A DNA stretch of 64,000 nt, taken from NCBI RefSeq assembly GCF_004345425.1, contig NZ_SLVP01000009.1, positions 124,001-188,000 on the forward strand, in the 5' to 3' direction. Positions within the stretch are counted from its first letter, which is position 1, and each line of letters begins with the position of its first letter. The position numbers were made by a program, and so were the translations under genes. The DNA is from Paenibacillus sp. BK033. GTDB lineage: Bacteria; Bacillota; Bacilli; Paenibacillales; Paenibacillaceae. Positions 6,859-16,194 of the stretch are shown one piece after another. Under the pieces are notes generated by a model, which saw nothing but the letters and a program-made list of their open reading frames with translations, did not search any database and was not told the origin of the DNA.

Positions 6859-9800
6859 ATGCGAATAAAAAGAAGACCGTTGTACATGTCATTGCTAGCT
6901 TTTGTCCTGCTCTGCGCAACGTTGCTGCCGGGCGTACAGTTTGGCGCAAAGCCCGCCCATGCAAGCGTGTCAGAGCCCGTGGTGCGGAAATTCGATTTCG
7001 GTACAGCCTCAAGCCCGGTAATGGCCGGGTATAGGAGAGTTCACGAGTCGCTGCTGTATACGGCGGAGACCGGGTACGGCCTGAACGTGGCGGTGGCATC
7101 CCGCAATCGTTCGGGCGGCGATGAGCTGACGAATGATTTTGTGCTTGGCTTGTCGTATTCGTTCCTTGTTGATCTGCCTAACGGCGATTATAACGTCACC
7201 GCATATTCGGGCGATATTACCGGGAGCGGAACGACCAAGACGAACTTTGTTCTTGAAGGCGTGACGGCGGGATCGATCAGCGGCAAAGCGGTCGTGAACT
7301 CGGCTACATACAAGACGACGGTAAGCGACGGACAATTGACGGTAGACGTTACGGGCTCCGGCGCGGGCGGTTATTTGAACGGCCTTGTTATAGAGGAAGC
7401 GGTAGAAGCCGCTCCCGCTGCTCCGGCTTCCGTTGCGGTGACCGGACTGACCTCCTCAAGCGTAACGCTCGCCTGGAGCGGCGTTGACGGAGCGGCGAGC
7501 TATTCCGTATACCGCGCAAGCAGCGGTGACGCAGCGCCAACGTTAATCGGGCACACGCAGGCTGCCGAAACGACGTACTCGGATACCTCGGTTGCGGTTG
7601 GCGGCAGCTACACGTATTACGTATCCGCCATAAGCGCCGGCGGCCTGGAATCCCGGCGGAGCGCGCCGGTGACCGTTAGCGAAATTCCGGCTCCGCAGCC
7701 TCCTGCCGCGCCGGCGGGTGTTTCGGTAGACGAAGTCAATGCCAATGCGGTGAAGCTGAGCTGGAACGTAACGGAAGGGGCGGCCAGCTACAGGATCATG
7801 CGTTCCGAAGCGGCGGAGGGGTCTTTTGCGGAGATTGGCCAATCGACGAATCCGTCATATACAGACAACACGGCGGATACGTCGAAGCGTTATTATTATC
7901 AGGTTATTGCGGTGAATGAGGCGGGCGAATCTTCCGCATCCGGCACCGTATCGAGCCCGGCATACGTACCGCCGGCCGAGCTGCCGGAGGGCGGGGTTCA
8001 ACGGTTTGATTTTGGCCCTGGTCCCATTGCCGAAGGTTATACCGGAGTTATGGCAACGACCAAATACTCGTCATCGCTGAAATACGGCTTTGCCGATCCG
8101 GCAAAGGTAACGTCCGTCGACCGGGGCACAAGCGATGCGGTGAAATCCGATTTTGCCGTGCCGCAGGATACCTCCTTTATCGTGGATCTTCCGAACGGGG
8201 ATTACACGGTGTCGCTTGTGGCGGGGGATGAGCAAGGAGCAACGGACATTGCGATCAAGGCGGAAAATATGCAGAAGGTGCAGCAGACGGCGAAGACCGC
8301 CGGCCAATACCTGGAGATGGAATTCCCGATTGCGCTCGTTGACGGGCAATTGAATTTCGAATTTACGGGTACGGCGCCAAAGATCAATGCCATCGTTATT
8401 GCCAAGCAGGCTGACCGCCAGCCGGGGGAGATTCCGACCGTCTATATCGCGGGCGACTCGACCGTTCAGACCTATGATCCTTATTGGGAGCCGCAAGCCG
8501 GCTGGGGACAAATGCTGCCTCGCTTCTTCAATAACGACGTCGCGATCGTGAACAAAGCCATTGGAGGACGCAGCACCAAAAACTTTATAACGGAAGGCCG
8601 TCTCGACGAGATTTTGCGCGCGATAAAGCCAGGCGATTCCTTCCTCGTTCAGTTCGGTCATAACGATGCGACGATCAGCATTCCCGAACGGTACGCCTCT
8701 CCGGCCGATTATAAAAACTTCCTGGAGAACTATTATATCGAAGGCGCGATTCAGCGGGGGGCAACGCCGATTCTCGTAACGCCGATGGGCCGCCGCGACT
8801 TTAATGCCGAAACCGGCAAGTTTAACGTCAGCTTCCCGGAATACGTGCAGGCGATGAAGGAAGCCGCAGCGGACAAACACGTTGCTATGGTCGATCTCAG
8901 CGCATTAAGCATTGCTTATTACAATTCGATTGGATTCGAAGCCACAACGTCGGTGTTCCTGTACGCCGATCCGGGCATCTATCAGGCCTTCCCGAACGGC
9001 TCGGCGGATAATACGCACTTCCAGGAGTACGGCGCGATTCAGCTTGCCCGCCTTCTGGCAGGAGGCATTAAGGAGCTGGATCTTCCGCTTGCAAATTCGG
9101 TGAAAGAAATTGAGCTTCCGGCAGATGTACCGGCCAAGATAAGCGGGTTGATCGCGGGCAGCGTGAGCAATGCGGGGGCCGTACTCAAATGGAATGCGAA
9201 CGAAACGGCGGATATATACAAGATATACCGCAAGCTGGCTTCCGAACCGGAATCGGCTTACAAAATGGTAGGAACGGCTACCGTTCCAAGCTTTACGATG
9301 GGTGGCATGGCGGAAGGGCTGAGTTACACGGTCCGCGTAACGGCCGTCAACGGCCGCGGCGAATCCACGCCTTCCGATGAAGTGACCCTTACAACGAAGT
9401 CGGCAAAATACCGGTACGATTTTGGCCCGGTTGGGGCTCCGGTTGCGGAGGGTTATACCGAAGTGACGCGCAGCGTCTTGTATACGCCGGAGCGGGGATA
9501 CGGCCTGACCGACAGCACCGGAATGATCGACCGCGACCGCGGCTCGGCAACGGATGCTTTGCGCCGCGACTTTGTCGCTTACTTCGGCAATTCGTACGAG
9601 TTCAAGGTGGATCTTCCAAGCGGTTATTACTCCGTGAAGACCTATACCGGCGATTGGATCGGCTCCACGAAAACGAACGTCGCCATTGAGGGCAAAGATT
9701 ATGGGACCGTCTCGTCCGGCAAGGAAAATATCGCGGAGAAGGTCTACAACAACATCGCGGTAAAAGACGGTCAGATGAATCTCGTATTCAGCGGCCAGAC

Positions 9801-12800
9801 GGCGCATTTGAACGGCCTTGAAATAACGCCGATTCTGCTTGCGCCAACGGGACTTAAGCTGGATGAGCTGCAGCTTTCAACCGATCCCGTGGAGGCCCAG
9901 CTGTCCTGGACGCCAGCGGAAAGCGCGGCAGCCTACCGCGTATACCGCAAATCGGCGGACGCGGCTAATGCGGAGCTTCTCGGCGAGTTAACGTCTGCAT
10001 CCTTCCGCGATACGACAGGCGACGTGGGTCAGCAATACGCGTACACGGTTACGGCGGTAGACAGCGCAGGCTTGGAGTCCGTTGCATCGAACGAGCTGAC
10101 GATCTCCACCATTGATCCAAGCGTTCCGCTTGCTCCCGTACCGCACGATCTGGCTGTCGCGACTATCAGCAAGAACAGCGTAAGCATGACTTGGACCGGT
10201 TCAACGGAGGCGCGTGCCTACAACGTTTACCGGGCGACAAAAGAAAGCGGTACGTTCCAGCTGCTCGGCAAAACAAAAGAGCCTTCTTACACCGATTCTA
10301 CCGTATTAACAACGGTTCCATATTACTACAAGGTAGCGGCGGTGAATGCGGGCGGTATTTCCGCCATGTCGGATGTACTGGCAACGGAAGCGGTAACGAC
10401 GCTTTACCGCAATATGGAATATTTGGACCGCGCGCCGGTAGCGGTTAAGCAAGCAGGAGGTATCTATATCGGCTGGCGTATGCTGGGCCTTGACCCGGAT
10501 ACGATCGCTTTTAACGTTTACCGCGACGGAGTAAGGCTGAATAAGACTCCTATAACAGGCAGCACGAATTACTTCGATCCAGCAGGCACGGAACAATCGC
10601 AATACCGCATCACGTTAATCATTAACGGCGTTGAAAGACCCGCAACAAAAAGCTTTAACGTATGGAAGCAGCAGTACCTGTCTATTCCGCTGCAAAAACC
10701 GGCCGATGCTTATACGAAGGACGGCCAGCCGTATACGTATAGCGCGGGCGACGCCAGCGTTGGCGACCTGGACGGCGACGGGCAGTATGAAATCGTGATG
10801 CTGTGGTCGCCTTCGAATGCGAAGGACAACTCGCAGGCAGGTTATACCGGTATCGTGTACATGGATGCTTACGAAATGGACGGAACCCGTCTGTGGCGCA
10901 TGAATCTTGGACCAAATATTCGGGCCGGGGCGCATTACTCGCCATTTACGGTCTATGATCTGGACGGGGACGGCAAAGCGGAGGTTGTGCTCAAAACCGC
11001 CGACGGCACCATTGACGGTCAAGGCAAAGCGATCGGCGACGCGTCCAAGGACAATCGCAACAGCTCGGGTTACGTGCTGCTGGGCGATGAATTCCTGACC
11101 GTATTTAACGGTCAGACCGGCGGAGCCGTATCCACCGTCAGCTATGATCCGCCGCGCGGTGACGTTGGCGCATGGGGCGATACGTACGGGAACCGCGTTG
11201 ACCGCTTCTTGGCTTCCGTCGCTTATCTGGACGGCGAGCATCCAAGCGTGATTTTCAGCCGCGGCTACTACACCCGCACCGTCATTGTTGCGTATGACTT
11301 CAAGGACGGCAAGCTGGAGAAGCGCTGGAGTTTCGACACGAACGACGAAGGCAACGGCGGTTACGTGGGCCAAGGCAACCATAACATGTCGGTTGGCGAC
11401 GTGGATCAGGACGGCAAGGACGAGATCCTGTTCGGCGCGCTCGCTATCGACGATAACGGCGAAGCGCTGTACAGTACGGGCCTTGGTCATGGCGACGCGA
11501 TGCATTTCGGCGATCTCGATCCAACCCGCCCGGGGCTTGAAGTATTTGGCGTACACGAGCATACGGATGCGGAATACGGCCTCGAAATGCATGATGCGGC
11601 AACCGGCGAGATCGTCTGGGGCGTGCATACCGGCATCGATACGGGCCGCGGCTTGACCGCGGATCTGGATCCGAACTATCCGGGCGAGGAAATGTGGTCC
11701 TCGACGATTACGAACGAACAGCAGATTCAAATTACGGGATTGTTCAGCGCAAAAGGCGAGCGGATCAGCGCAAGCATTCCTTCGTCAACAAACAACGCCA
11801 TTTGGTGGGATGCCGATCCGCTCAGAGAACTGCTTGATCATAAGTGGGATACAACGCTTAAAGCGGGGATCGGCAAAATCGACAAGTGGAATTTCGAGAC
11901 GCAAGCCACCGAAAATCTGCTGACGGCGGAAGGCGCCTTGTCCAACAACTCGACAAAAGGCAACCCTTCGCTTCAGGCCGATTTGTTTGGCGATTGGCGG
12001 GAAGAGGTAATGTGGCGTTCCGCGGACAGCTCGGAGCTGCGCATCTATACAACTACGGATGTAACGGATTACCGTATCCGGACGCTGATGCAGGATCCGG
12101 TCTACCGCCTGGGCGTTGCGTGGCAGAACAGCGGCTACAACCAGCCGCCTCATACAAGCTTCTTCCTTGGAGCGGGCATGGAAATGCCTTCGGCTCCGCG
12201 CATCCAATACGCAGCTCCGCAGCCGGAAGAGAAAGCGATGGGCGTGCCCGGCAAGCCGGTGCTCGCAAGCGATAACGGCTACGATACCGGATTGCTGGAC
12301 GGCAGCTACAAGATTACGATGAATATGTGGTACGGCTATAACGGTACGATTTACAAGCTGTACGAGAACGGCGTGCTAGTCGATGCGAAGCAGCTGACGG
12401 ACAACTCGCCAACGGCTCAAATGGCTGCAACCGCGATCAACGGCAAACCGAACGGCACGTACACGTATACATGCGAGCTGATCAATTCTTTCGGCACAGC
12501 GTCCTGCTCGCCGCTTACCGTAACGGTCAAGGACGCATCGCCCGGCAAGCCGGTGCTGTCGAATGACAACTGGGATAACAATGGCGACTATAAAGTGACG
12601 ATGAATATGTGGTGGGGTACCAACGCAACCACCTACAAGCTGTATGAGAATGGCGCACTAATCGATACCCAAACGCTGACGGCTCAAACACCAAACGCGC
12701 AGACTGCGGCTACGACGATCACGGGCCGCGCCAAGGGGACTTATGAATACCGCGTGGAATTGATTAACGATACAGGTTCAACGGAAAGCTCCGTGATGAA

Positions 12801-12816
12801 GGTAACGGTAAAATAA
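6859..12816 (+). CDS. Secreted rhamnogalacturonan acetylesterase-lyase fusion (SGNH/CE12-type plus PL11)
   Basis: A 1985-residue secreted enzyme for pectin RG-I. Signal peptide residues 1-35 (cleavage near AHA-SV). Order of domains: jelly-roll (about 45-185, KFDFGTA), two FN3 (190-372), second jelly-roll (378-518, RFDFGPG), SGNH esterase (525-745), FN3 (757-848), third jelly-roll (851-995), two FN3 (997-1180), PL11 lyase (1183-1790), two Ig-like C-terminal repeats (1796-1890 and 1895-1985, each PGKPVL...TMNMW). The esterase has GDST with S534, QFGHND, and D717/H720 (DNTHF), as in YxiM/RhgT-type rhamnogalacturonan acetylesterases. PL11 signs are YRNMEYLDRAPVAV, GDLDGDGQYEIV, YDLDGDGKAEVV, QGNHNMSVGDVDQDGKDEI and NPSLQADLFGDWREEV, with Ca-binding DxDGDG loops. 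PL11 enzymes such as YesW are usually about 600 residues, and fusion to the esterase is unusual. A cre-like site suggests glucose repression. Confidence 0.93.
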   Translation: MRIKRRPLYMSLLAFVLLCATLLPGVQFGAKPAHASVSEPVVRKFDFGTASSPVMAGYRRVHESLLYTAETGYGLNVAVASRNRSGGDELTNDFVLGLSYSFLVDLPNGDYNVTAYSGDITGSGTTKTNFVLEGVTAGSISGKAVVNSATYKTTVSDGQLTVDVTGSGAGGYLNGLVIEEAVEAAPAAPASVAVTGLTSSSVTLAWSGVDGAASYSVYRASSGDAAPTLIGHTQAAETTYSDTSVAVGGSYTYYVSAISAGGLESRRSAPVTVSEIPAPQPPAAPAGVSVDEVNANAVKLSWNVTEGAASYRIMRSEAAEGSFAEIGQSTNPSYTDNTADTSKRYYYQVIAVNEAGESSASGTVSSPAYVPPAELPEGGVQRFDFGPGPIAEGYTGVMATTKYSSSLKYGFADPAKVTSVDRGTSDAVKSDFAVPQDTSFIVDLPNGDYTVSLVAGDEQGATDIAIKAENMQKVQQTAKTAGQYLEMEFPIALVDGQLNFEFTGTAPKINAIVIAKQADRQPGEIPTVYIAGDSTVQTYDPYWEPQAGWGQMLPRFFNNDVAIVNKAIGGRSTKNFITEGRLDEILRAIKPGDSFLVQFGHNDATISIPERYASPADYKNFLENYYIEGAIQRGATPILVTPMGRRDFNAETGKFNVSFPEYVQAMKEAAADKHVAMVDLSALSIAYYNSIGFEATTSVFLYADPGIYQAFPNGSADNTHFQEYGAIQLARLLAGGIKELDLPLANSVKEIELPADVPAKISGLIAGSVSNAGAVLKWNANETADIYKIYRKLASEPESAYKMVGTATVPSFTMGGMAEGLSYTVRVTAVNGRGESTPSDEVTLTTKSAKYRYDFGPVGAPVAEGYTEVTRSVLYTPERGYGLTDSTGMIDRDRGSATDALRRDFVAYFGNSYEFKVDLPSGYYSVKTYTGDWIGSTKTNVAIEGKDYGTVSSGKENIAEKVYNNIAVKDGQMNLVFSGQTAHLNGLEITPILLAPTGLKLDELQLSTDPVEAQLSWTPAESAAAYRVYRKSADAANAELLGELTSASFRDTTGDVGQQYAYTVTAVDSAGLESVASNELTISTIDPSVPLAPVPHDLAVATISKNSVSMTWTGSTEARAYNVYRATKESGTFQLLGKTKEPSYTDSTVLTTVPYYYKVAAVNAGGISAMSDVLATEAVTTLYRNMEYLDRAPVAVKQAGGIYIGWRMLGLDPDTIAFNVYRDGVRLNKTPITGSTNYFDPAGTEQSQYRITLIINGVERPATKSFNVWKQQYLSIPLQKPADAYTKDGQPYTYSAGDASVGDLDGDGQYEIVMLWSPSNAKDNSQAGYTGIVYMDAYEMDGTRLWRMNLGPNIRAGAHYSPFTVYDLDGDGKAEVVLKTADGTIDGQGKAIGDASKDNRNSSGYVLLGDEFLTVFNGQTGGAVSTVSYDPPRGDVGAWGDTYGNRVDRFLASVAYLDGEHPSVIFSRGYYTRTVIVAYDFKDGKLEKRWSFDTNDEGNGGYVGQGNHNMSVGDVDQDGKDEILFGALAIDDNGEALYSTGLGHGDAMHFGDLDPTRPGLEVFGVHEHTDAEYGLEMHDAATGEIVWGVHTGIDTGRGLTADLDPNYPGEEMWSSTITNEQQIQITGLFSAKGERISASIPSSTNNAIWWDADPLRELLDHKWDTTLKAGIGKIDKWNFETQATENLLTAEGALSNNSTKGNPSLQADLFGDWREEVMWRSADSSELRIYTTTDVTDYRIRTLMQDPVYRLGVAWQNSGYNQPPHTSFFLGAGMEMPSAPRIQYAAPQPEEKAMGVPGKPVLASDNGYDTGLLDGSYKITMNMWYGYNGTIYKLYENGVLVDAKQLTDNSPTAQMAATAINGKPNGTYTYTCELINSFGTASCSPLTVTVKDASPGKPVLSNDNWDNNGDYKVTMNMWWGTNATTYKLYENGALIDTQTLTAQTPNAQTAATTITGRAKGTYEYRVELINDTGSTESSVMKVTVK

Positions 12817-12828
12817 CAAACGGTTATG

Positions 12829-12860
12829 CAGGCAGCCGGCTTACGGCTGTCTGTTTTTTT
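12829..12860 (+). terminator. Terminator of the rhamnogalacturonan enzyme gene
   Basis: GGCAGCCG and CGGCTGTC pair around CTTA-type loop bases and are followed by TTTTTTT. Confidence 0.75.
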
Positions 12861-12947
12861 ATTCGCCGCGCCGGATTACTTGCTACCCGGCTCTTGAACC
12901 AGACGTATAAGGGTATACTATGGAAAAAGGGGGAAGGAGCAGAGCGA

Positions 12948-13628
12948 ATGGATTCCATCAAGGCGCAAAACAAGGTATTATTGCGTTCATTCGTATTCAC
13001 GATTCTGATTCTGTTCGTGTTTGGCTGGATTGCGCAGCTTGTAAGCGGGCAGCGGATTGCGGTTTTTGACAATAACGTAACGGATGCCATTCGGGGCGTG
13101 CGTTCCGATGCCATGACGGTTGTCATGAGAGTATTCACCGAGCTTGGGTCGGAGTTTATGGTTATCCTTATCGTTATTGCCTTTTCATCGCTATTTGCGT
13201 TTATCGGCTACCGGAGAGAGCTTATCTTCTATCTTGGCGTCATCGTTAGCTCGGCGCTGCTGAATCTGGTGCTCAAGACGATCTTCCAACGGGCAAGACC
13301 GGATATTAACCGGATTATCGAAGCGTCCGGCTTCAGCTTTCCAAGCGGGCATTCGATGTCGGCCTTTACGCTATACGGCATTACGATCTATTTTCTGTGG
13401 AAGCATTTGAAGTATAGATGGATGCGGGCGGCCGTCATCCTGGTTGGAGTCGTCATTATAGCGATGATCGGGATCAGCAGAATTTATCTTGGCGTGCATT
13501 ATCCCAGCGATGTGATTGGCGGTTATCTGGTCAGCGCGGCATGGCTCATGATGAGTATCGGGTTATACGAACGATTTCTGGAGCAGCGGTGGTTGTCCAG
13601 GAAGCTAAGACGTCAAAATTATTATTGA
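12948..13628 (+). CDS. PAP2 family phosphatase
   Basis: A 226-residue membrane phosphatase with about six helices. All three PAP2 motifs are present: KTIFQRARPD (motif 1, near 107-116), PSGHSMSAF (motif 2, near 131) and SRIYLGVHYPSDVIGG (motif 3, near 180). The family includes undecaprenyl-diphosphate phosphatases (BcrC/YwoA) and lipid phosphatases, so the likely role is recycling of the lipid carrier in the membrane. ATG 12948 has GGAAGGAG upstream. Substrate cannot be fixed from sequence. Confidence 0.88.
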   Translation: MDSIKAQNKVLLRSFVFTILILFVFGWIAQLVSGQRIAVFDNNVTDAIRGVRSDAMTVVMRVFTELGSEFMVILIVIAFSSLFAFIGYRRELIFYLGVIVSSALLNLVLKTIFQRARPDINRIIEASGFSFPSGHSMSAFTLYGITIYFLWKHLKYRWMRAAVILVGVVIIAMIGISRIYLGVHYPSDVIGGYLVSAAWLMMSIGLYERFLEQRWLSRKLRRQNYY

Positions 13629-13672
13629 CCGATCGATCCGGAAATGCTAATATGAATCCAACGAACATTTTG

Positions 13673-13684
13673 GACTGTTCAGTC
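13673..13684. promoter_or_regulatory. TetR-type operator 1 (before tetR)
   Basis: GACTGTTCAGTC has perfect 5-bp arms and lies 24 bp upstream of the tetR start. It is related to the two sites before the efflux gene (GACCAAATGGTC and GACTGATTGGTC). Confidence 0.65.
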
Positions 13685-13707
13685 TATAAAGAAAGGAGGC
13701 AGTTCCC

Positions 13708-14292
13708 ATGGCAAGAAGCAAAGAATTTGATAAAACGGTTGTCTTGCGTAAGGCAATGGAGGTATTTGGCCACTACGGTTATGAAGGAGCCTCTCTGCAG
13801 CTATTACTCGATGAACTTGGCATTGCCCGGCAAAGCCTGTATGACACTTACGGGACGAAACGCGATCTGTTCGTACAGGCAGTTAAGCATTATGTGAACG
13901 AGAAGTCGGATGCGGTGGTCGCTTATTTGACCAAGACGGATTCCGTTAAGCAGGCGATAACGGAAATCTTCCATTCTATTGTGGAGACGTTAACCGATGA
14001 AGAGCGTCGCAAGGAATGCTTAATCTTAAACAGCGCTATCGATCAGGTTCCGCATGATCCGGAGATCGGAAAGCTGTTCATGGAGGACAAAAACCGGCTG
14101 GAGGCAGCTTTATACCAAGCATTGGCCCATGGACGGGAGAAGGGCGAGATTAATCCTGATCGGGATTTGCGCGCAATGGCCCAATATCTCTACCACGCTA
14201 GATACGGGTTGACCCAGGCGGCAAAGCTCACTGACGACCCGAAGGATTTGCAGCAAATTATGTCCATTACCCTGTCGGTTATGGAAAAGTAA
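13708..14292 (+). CDS. TetR/AcrR family regulator
   Basis: A 194-residue repressor. The N-terminal HTH is residues about 8-55 (LRKAMEVFGHYGYEGASLQL, LLDELGIARQSLYDTYGTKR), followed by an all-helical ligand domain. The next gene is a DHA2 MFS exporter, the usual target of such regulators. The operator-like palindromes GACYG-nn-nGTC recur before both genes, so the regulator likely represses itself and the pump and releases on drug binding. The sites resemble the LmrA/YxaF boxes of Bacillus subtilis. RBS AAAGGAGG precedes ATG 13708. Confidence 0.92.
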   Translation: MARSKEFDKTVVLRKAMEVFGHYGYEGASLQLLLDELGIARQSLYDTYGTKRDLFVQAVKHYVNEKSDAVVAYLTKTDSVKQAITEIFHSIVETLTDEERRKECLILNSAIDQVPHDPEIGKLFMEDKNRLEAALYQALAHGREKGEINPDRDLRAMAQYLYHARYGLTQAAKLTDDPKDLQQIMSITLSVMEK

Positions 14293-14293
14293 G

Positions 14294-14322
14294 TGAAGCG
14301 TTTTTGCGCGCTTCGTTTCTTT
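14294..14322 (+). terminator. Terminator of tetR
   Basis: GAAGCG and CGCTTC pair around TTTTTGCG and are followed by GTTTCTTTTTT. It separates tetR from the efflux gene, which therefore needs its own promoter. Confidence 0.65.
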
Positions 14323-14334
14323 TTTCTCATTTCG

Positions 14335-14380
14335 GACCAAATGGTCTACAATATCTCTGTCAAAATTAGACTGATTGGTC
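14335..14380. promoter_or_regulatory. Two TetR-type operators over the efflux promoter
   Basis: GACCAAATGGTC (14335-14346) and GACTGATTGGTC (14369-14380) flank a possible -10 box TACAAT (14347-14352). The first covers the spacer and the second the transcription start region, a good arrangement for repression. Confidence 0.65.
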
Positions 14381-14401
14381 TATTAAAGAGGAGCGAATAA
14401 A

Positions 14402-15826
14402 ATGAAAACAAACAAATTATTAGCCATTCTCGTTTTGGCCGTATCGCAGTTGATCATGGCGCTGGATTACACCATTATCTTTGTAGCGATGCCTTCGCTT
14501 GGTCACGATCTCGGATTCTCGGCGAGTCACCTGCAGTGGGTGGTGAGTGCCTATTCTCTGGCCTTCGGCGGATTTCTGCTGCTTGGCGGCAGGCTTTCGG
14601 ATCTAATGGGCAGAAGGATGATGTTTATGCTGGCAATGGGGCTGTTCGGACTAGGCTCGCTGCTTGGCGGTCTGGCTGATTCCCAATTGACGCTTATTCT
14701 TGCCAGAGGGCTTCAAGGTCTTGGCGGCGCCTTGTTATCTCCGGCTACTCTGTCTCTTATCATGTCGAACTTCGAGGAAGGCCGGGAGCGCAATCGTGCA
14801 ATGGGCATATGGGCCTCCATGGGTGGCGTAGGCATGTCCCTGGGGCTTTTGCTCGGCGGGGTATTGACCAGCTATATAGGATGGGAAGCGACCTTTTTCG
14901 TTAATGTGCCTATTGCGCTGATTGTCATTTTGTTATCCCCTGTGGTGCTCGTCGAGAGCAAATCCGCGTCAGGCTCCCGGCATTACGATGCGGCGGGAAC
15001 GTTATCCGTAACAGCAGGCATGCTGCTCGTTGTGTATTACCTCATCCAGTCTCCGGTGACGGGGTGGCTTAGCGCGGCAACGCTGCCGTATCTGTTCATT
15101 GGCGTTGTGCTTCTGTTGGCGTTTATTCGAATCGAAAAGAAATCCAAAGAACCGCTGCTTCCCCTCGGCTTATTCCGCAACCGGAATTTGACTGGGGCAT
15201 CGCTTACCGCATTCCTGTTTTCCGCATCGTTTGGGACGCTGTATTATTTCCTTACTTTATATACGCAAGGCGTGCTGCACTACTCAGCTATTCAATCGGG
15301 GCTTAGTTTCCTGCCTCTGACCCTTAGCGCATTCCTGGGAGCCCGGATGATTAACTATGCGTTGAGCAAGGTTGGGGTTGCCGGCACCATTGCCGCCGGT
15401 ATGGGACTTGGCTTGATCGGATTTCTACTGTTGACCAGGCTGTCCGAATACGGCTCGGCTTGGGGCATTATCCCGGGGACGGTAATCGTTGGCCTTGGTC
15501 AGGCCCTGGTGTTTACTACCATGTTTATTGCCGGCAGCAGCGGTGTCGATCCCAAGACGCAAGGCGTTGCCTCTGCGGTGATTTCGACCGGCCAGCAGAT
15601 TGGAGGGGCCGTTGGCCTCGCGGTTATCATGGCCGTTTTATCGGCAAGTCTGGGATCAACCGCTACGTTTGAAACGATGCTTCCGGCCGATCTGAACGAG
15701 GCGATTCATACGGCTTTCGTCATTAGCGCGGTTATTGCCCTGCTAGGCATTCTTGTTGCCTATTCGACCTTGAAGCAGAATAAGCCGGAGAAGCTTCAGG
15801 ATACGAAAGTGACGCCTCTGCATTAA
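14402..15826 (+). CDS. MFS drug efflux transporter, DHA2 (14-TM) family
   Basis: A 474-residue exporter with about fourteen membrane helices. It carries the DHA2 signs: LDYTIIFVAMPSLGHDLGFS in helix 1, GGRLSDLMGRRMMF in loop 2-3 (motif A), and ARGLQGLGGALLSPATLSLI (motif B, with the conserved Arg). GIWASMGGVGMSLGLLLGG fits antiporter motif C. This is the EmrB/QacA/LmrB type, which exports lipophilic compounds by proton antiport. The upstream TetR gene and operators indicate induction by its substrate. RBS AAAGAGGAG precedes ATG 14402. Substrate is unknown. Confidence 0.9.
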   Translation: MKTNKLLAILVLAVSQLIMALDYTIIFVAMPSLGHDLGFSASHLQWVVSAYSLAFGGFLLLGGRLSDLMGRRMMFMLAMGLFGLGSLLGGLADSQLTLILARGLQGLGGALLSPATLSLIMSNFEEGRERNRAMGIWASMGGVGMSLGLLLGGVLTSYIGWEATFFVNVPIALIVILLSPVVLVESKSASGSRHYDAAGTLSVTAGMLLVVYYLIQSPVTGWLSAATLPYLFIGVVLLLAFIRIEKKSKEPLLPLGLFRNRNLTGASLTAFLFSASFGTLYYFLTLYTQGVLHYSAIQSGLSFLPLTLSAFLGARMINYALSKVGVAGTIAAGMGLGLIGFLLLTRLSEYGSAWGIIPGTVIVGLGQALVFTTMFIAGSSGVDPKTQGVASAVISTGQQIGGAVGLAVIMAVLSASLGSTATFETMLPADLNEAIHTAFVISAVIALLGILVAYSTLKQNKPEKLQDTKVTPLH

Positions 15827-15837
15827 TACCAAGAAGA

Positions 15838-15867
15838 AAGGACCCTCCTTGATGCAGGATGGTCCTT
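15838..15867. terminator. Bidirectional terminator between the efflux gene and a small minus-strand gene
   Basis: AAGGACC/GGTCCTT and TCCT/AGGA form a stem with one mismatch. The minus strand has a better T-rich tail (CTTTCTTCTT) than the plus strand. Confidence 0.6.
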
Positions 15868-15883
15868 ATTCATGAACTGGCGA

Positions 15884-16072
15884 TCATCTTTTCCTCCAGG
15901 TGAGCGGCTTCATCACATGCAGCAGCGGAGTGAGGAATCCGTTGCGGCGGCCCTTTTTCGCATCGCTGTCGTGCTTGACGTAACGTCCCAAGCGGATAGC
16001 CCGGTCGAGCTCGGCCTGGCGGAGCTTCTGCAGTTGATCCACGGTGTGGTAATCATTGTAATTGTACGGCAT
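15884..16072 (-). CDS. Small basic protein, 62 aa
   Basis: A 62-residue soluble protein of unknown function, rich in Arg and Lys (LQKLRQAELDRAIRLGRYVK, DSDAKKGRRNGF). It has an AAAGGGGATG ribosome binding site 5-8 bases before ATG 16072, an arrangement that random frames lack. It is divergent from the SgrR-like gene and shares a 120-bp upstream region with it. The central segment likely forms an amphipathic helix. Confidence 0.6.
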   Translation of the reverse strand: MPYNYNDYHTVDQLQKLRQAELDRAIRLGRYVKHDSDAKKGRRNGFLTPLLHVMKPLTWRKR

Positions 16073-16194
16073 TACAACATCCCCTTTAATCGGTTGAATA
16101 TTTGTTTTCTTGTTTTCATTATGCGGGTGAAATAAAGAGGTAAAAAGTGTAGAATAGTTGCAATAGATTTCCCCTTTTAGCGAGGTGAGGAGAA

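Noticed and set aside
10615..11730. 371-codon antisense frame in the PL11 part of the large enzyme
   Set aside because: Opposite to conserved DxDGDG calcium loops of the real protein; no RBS.
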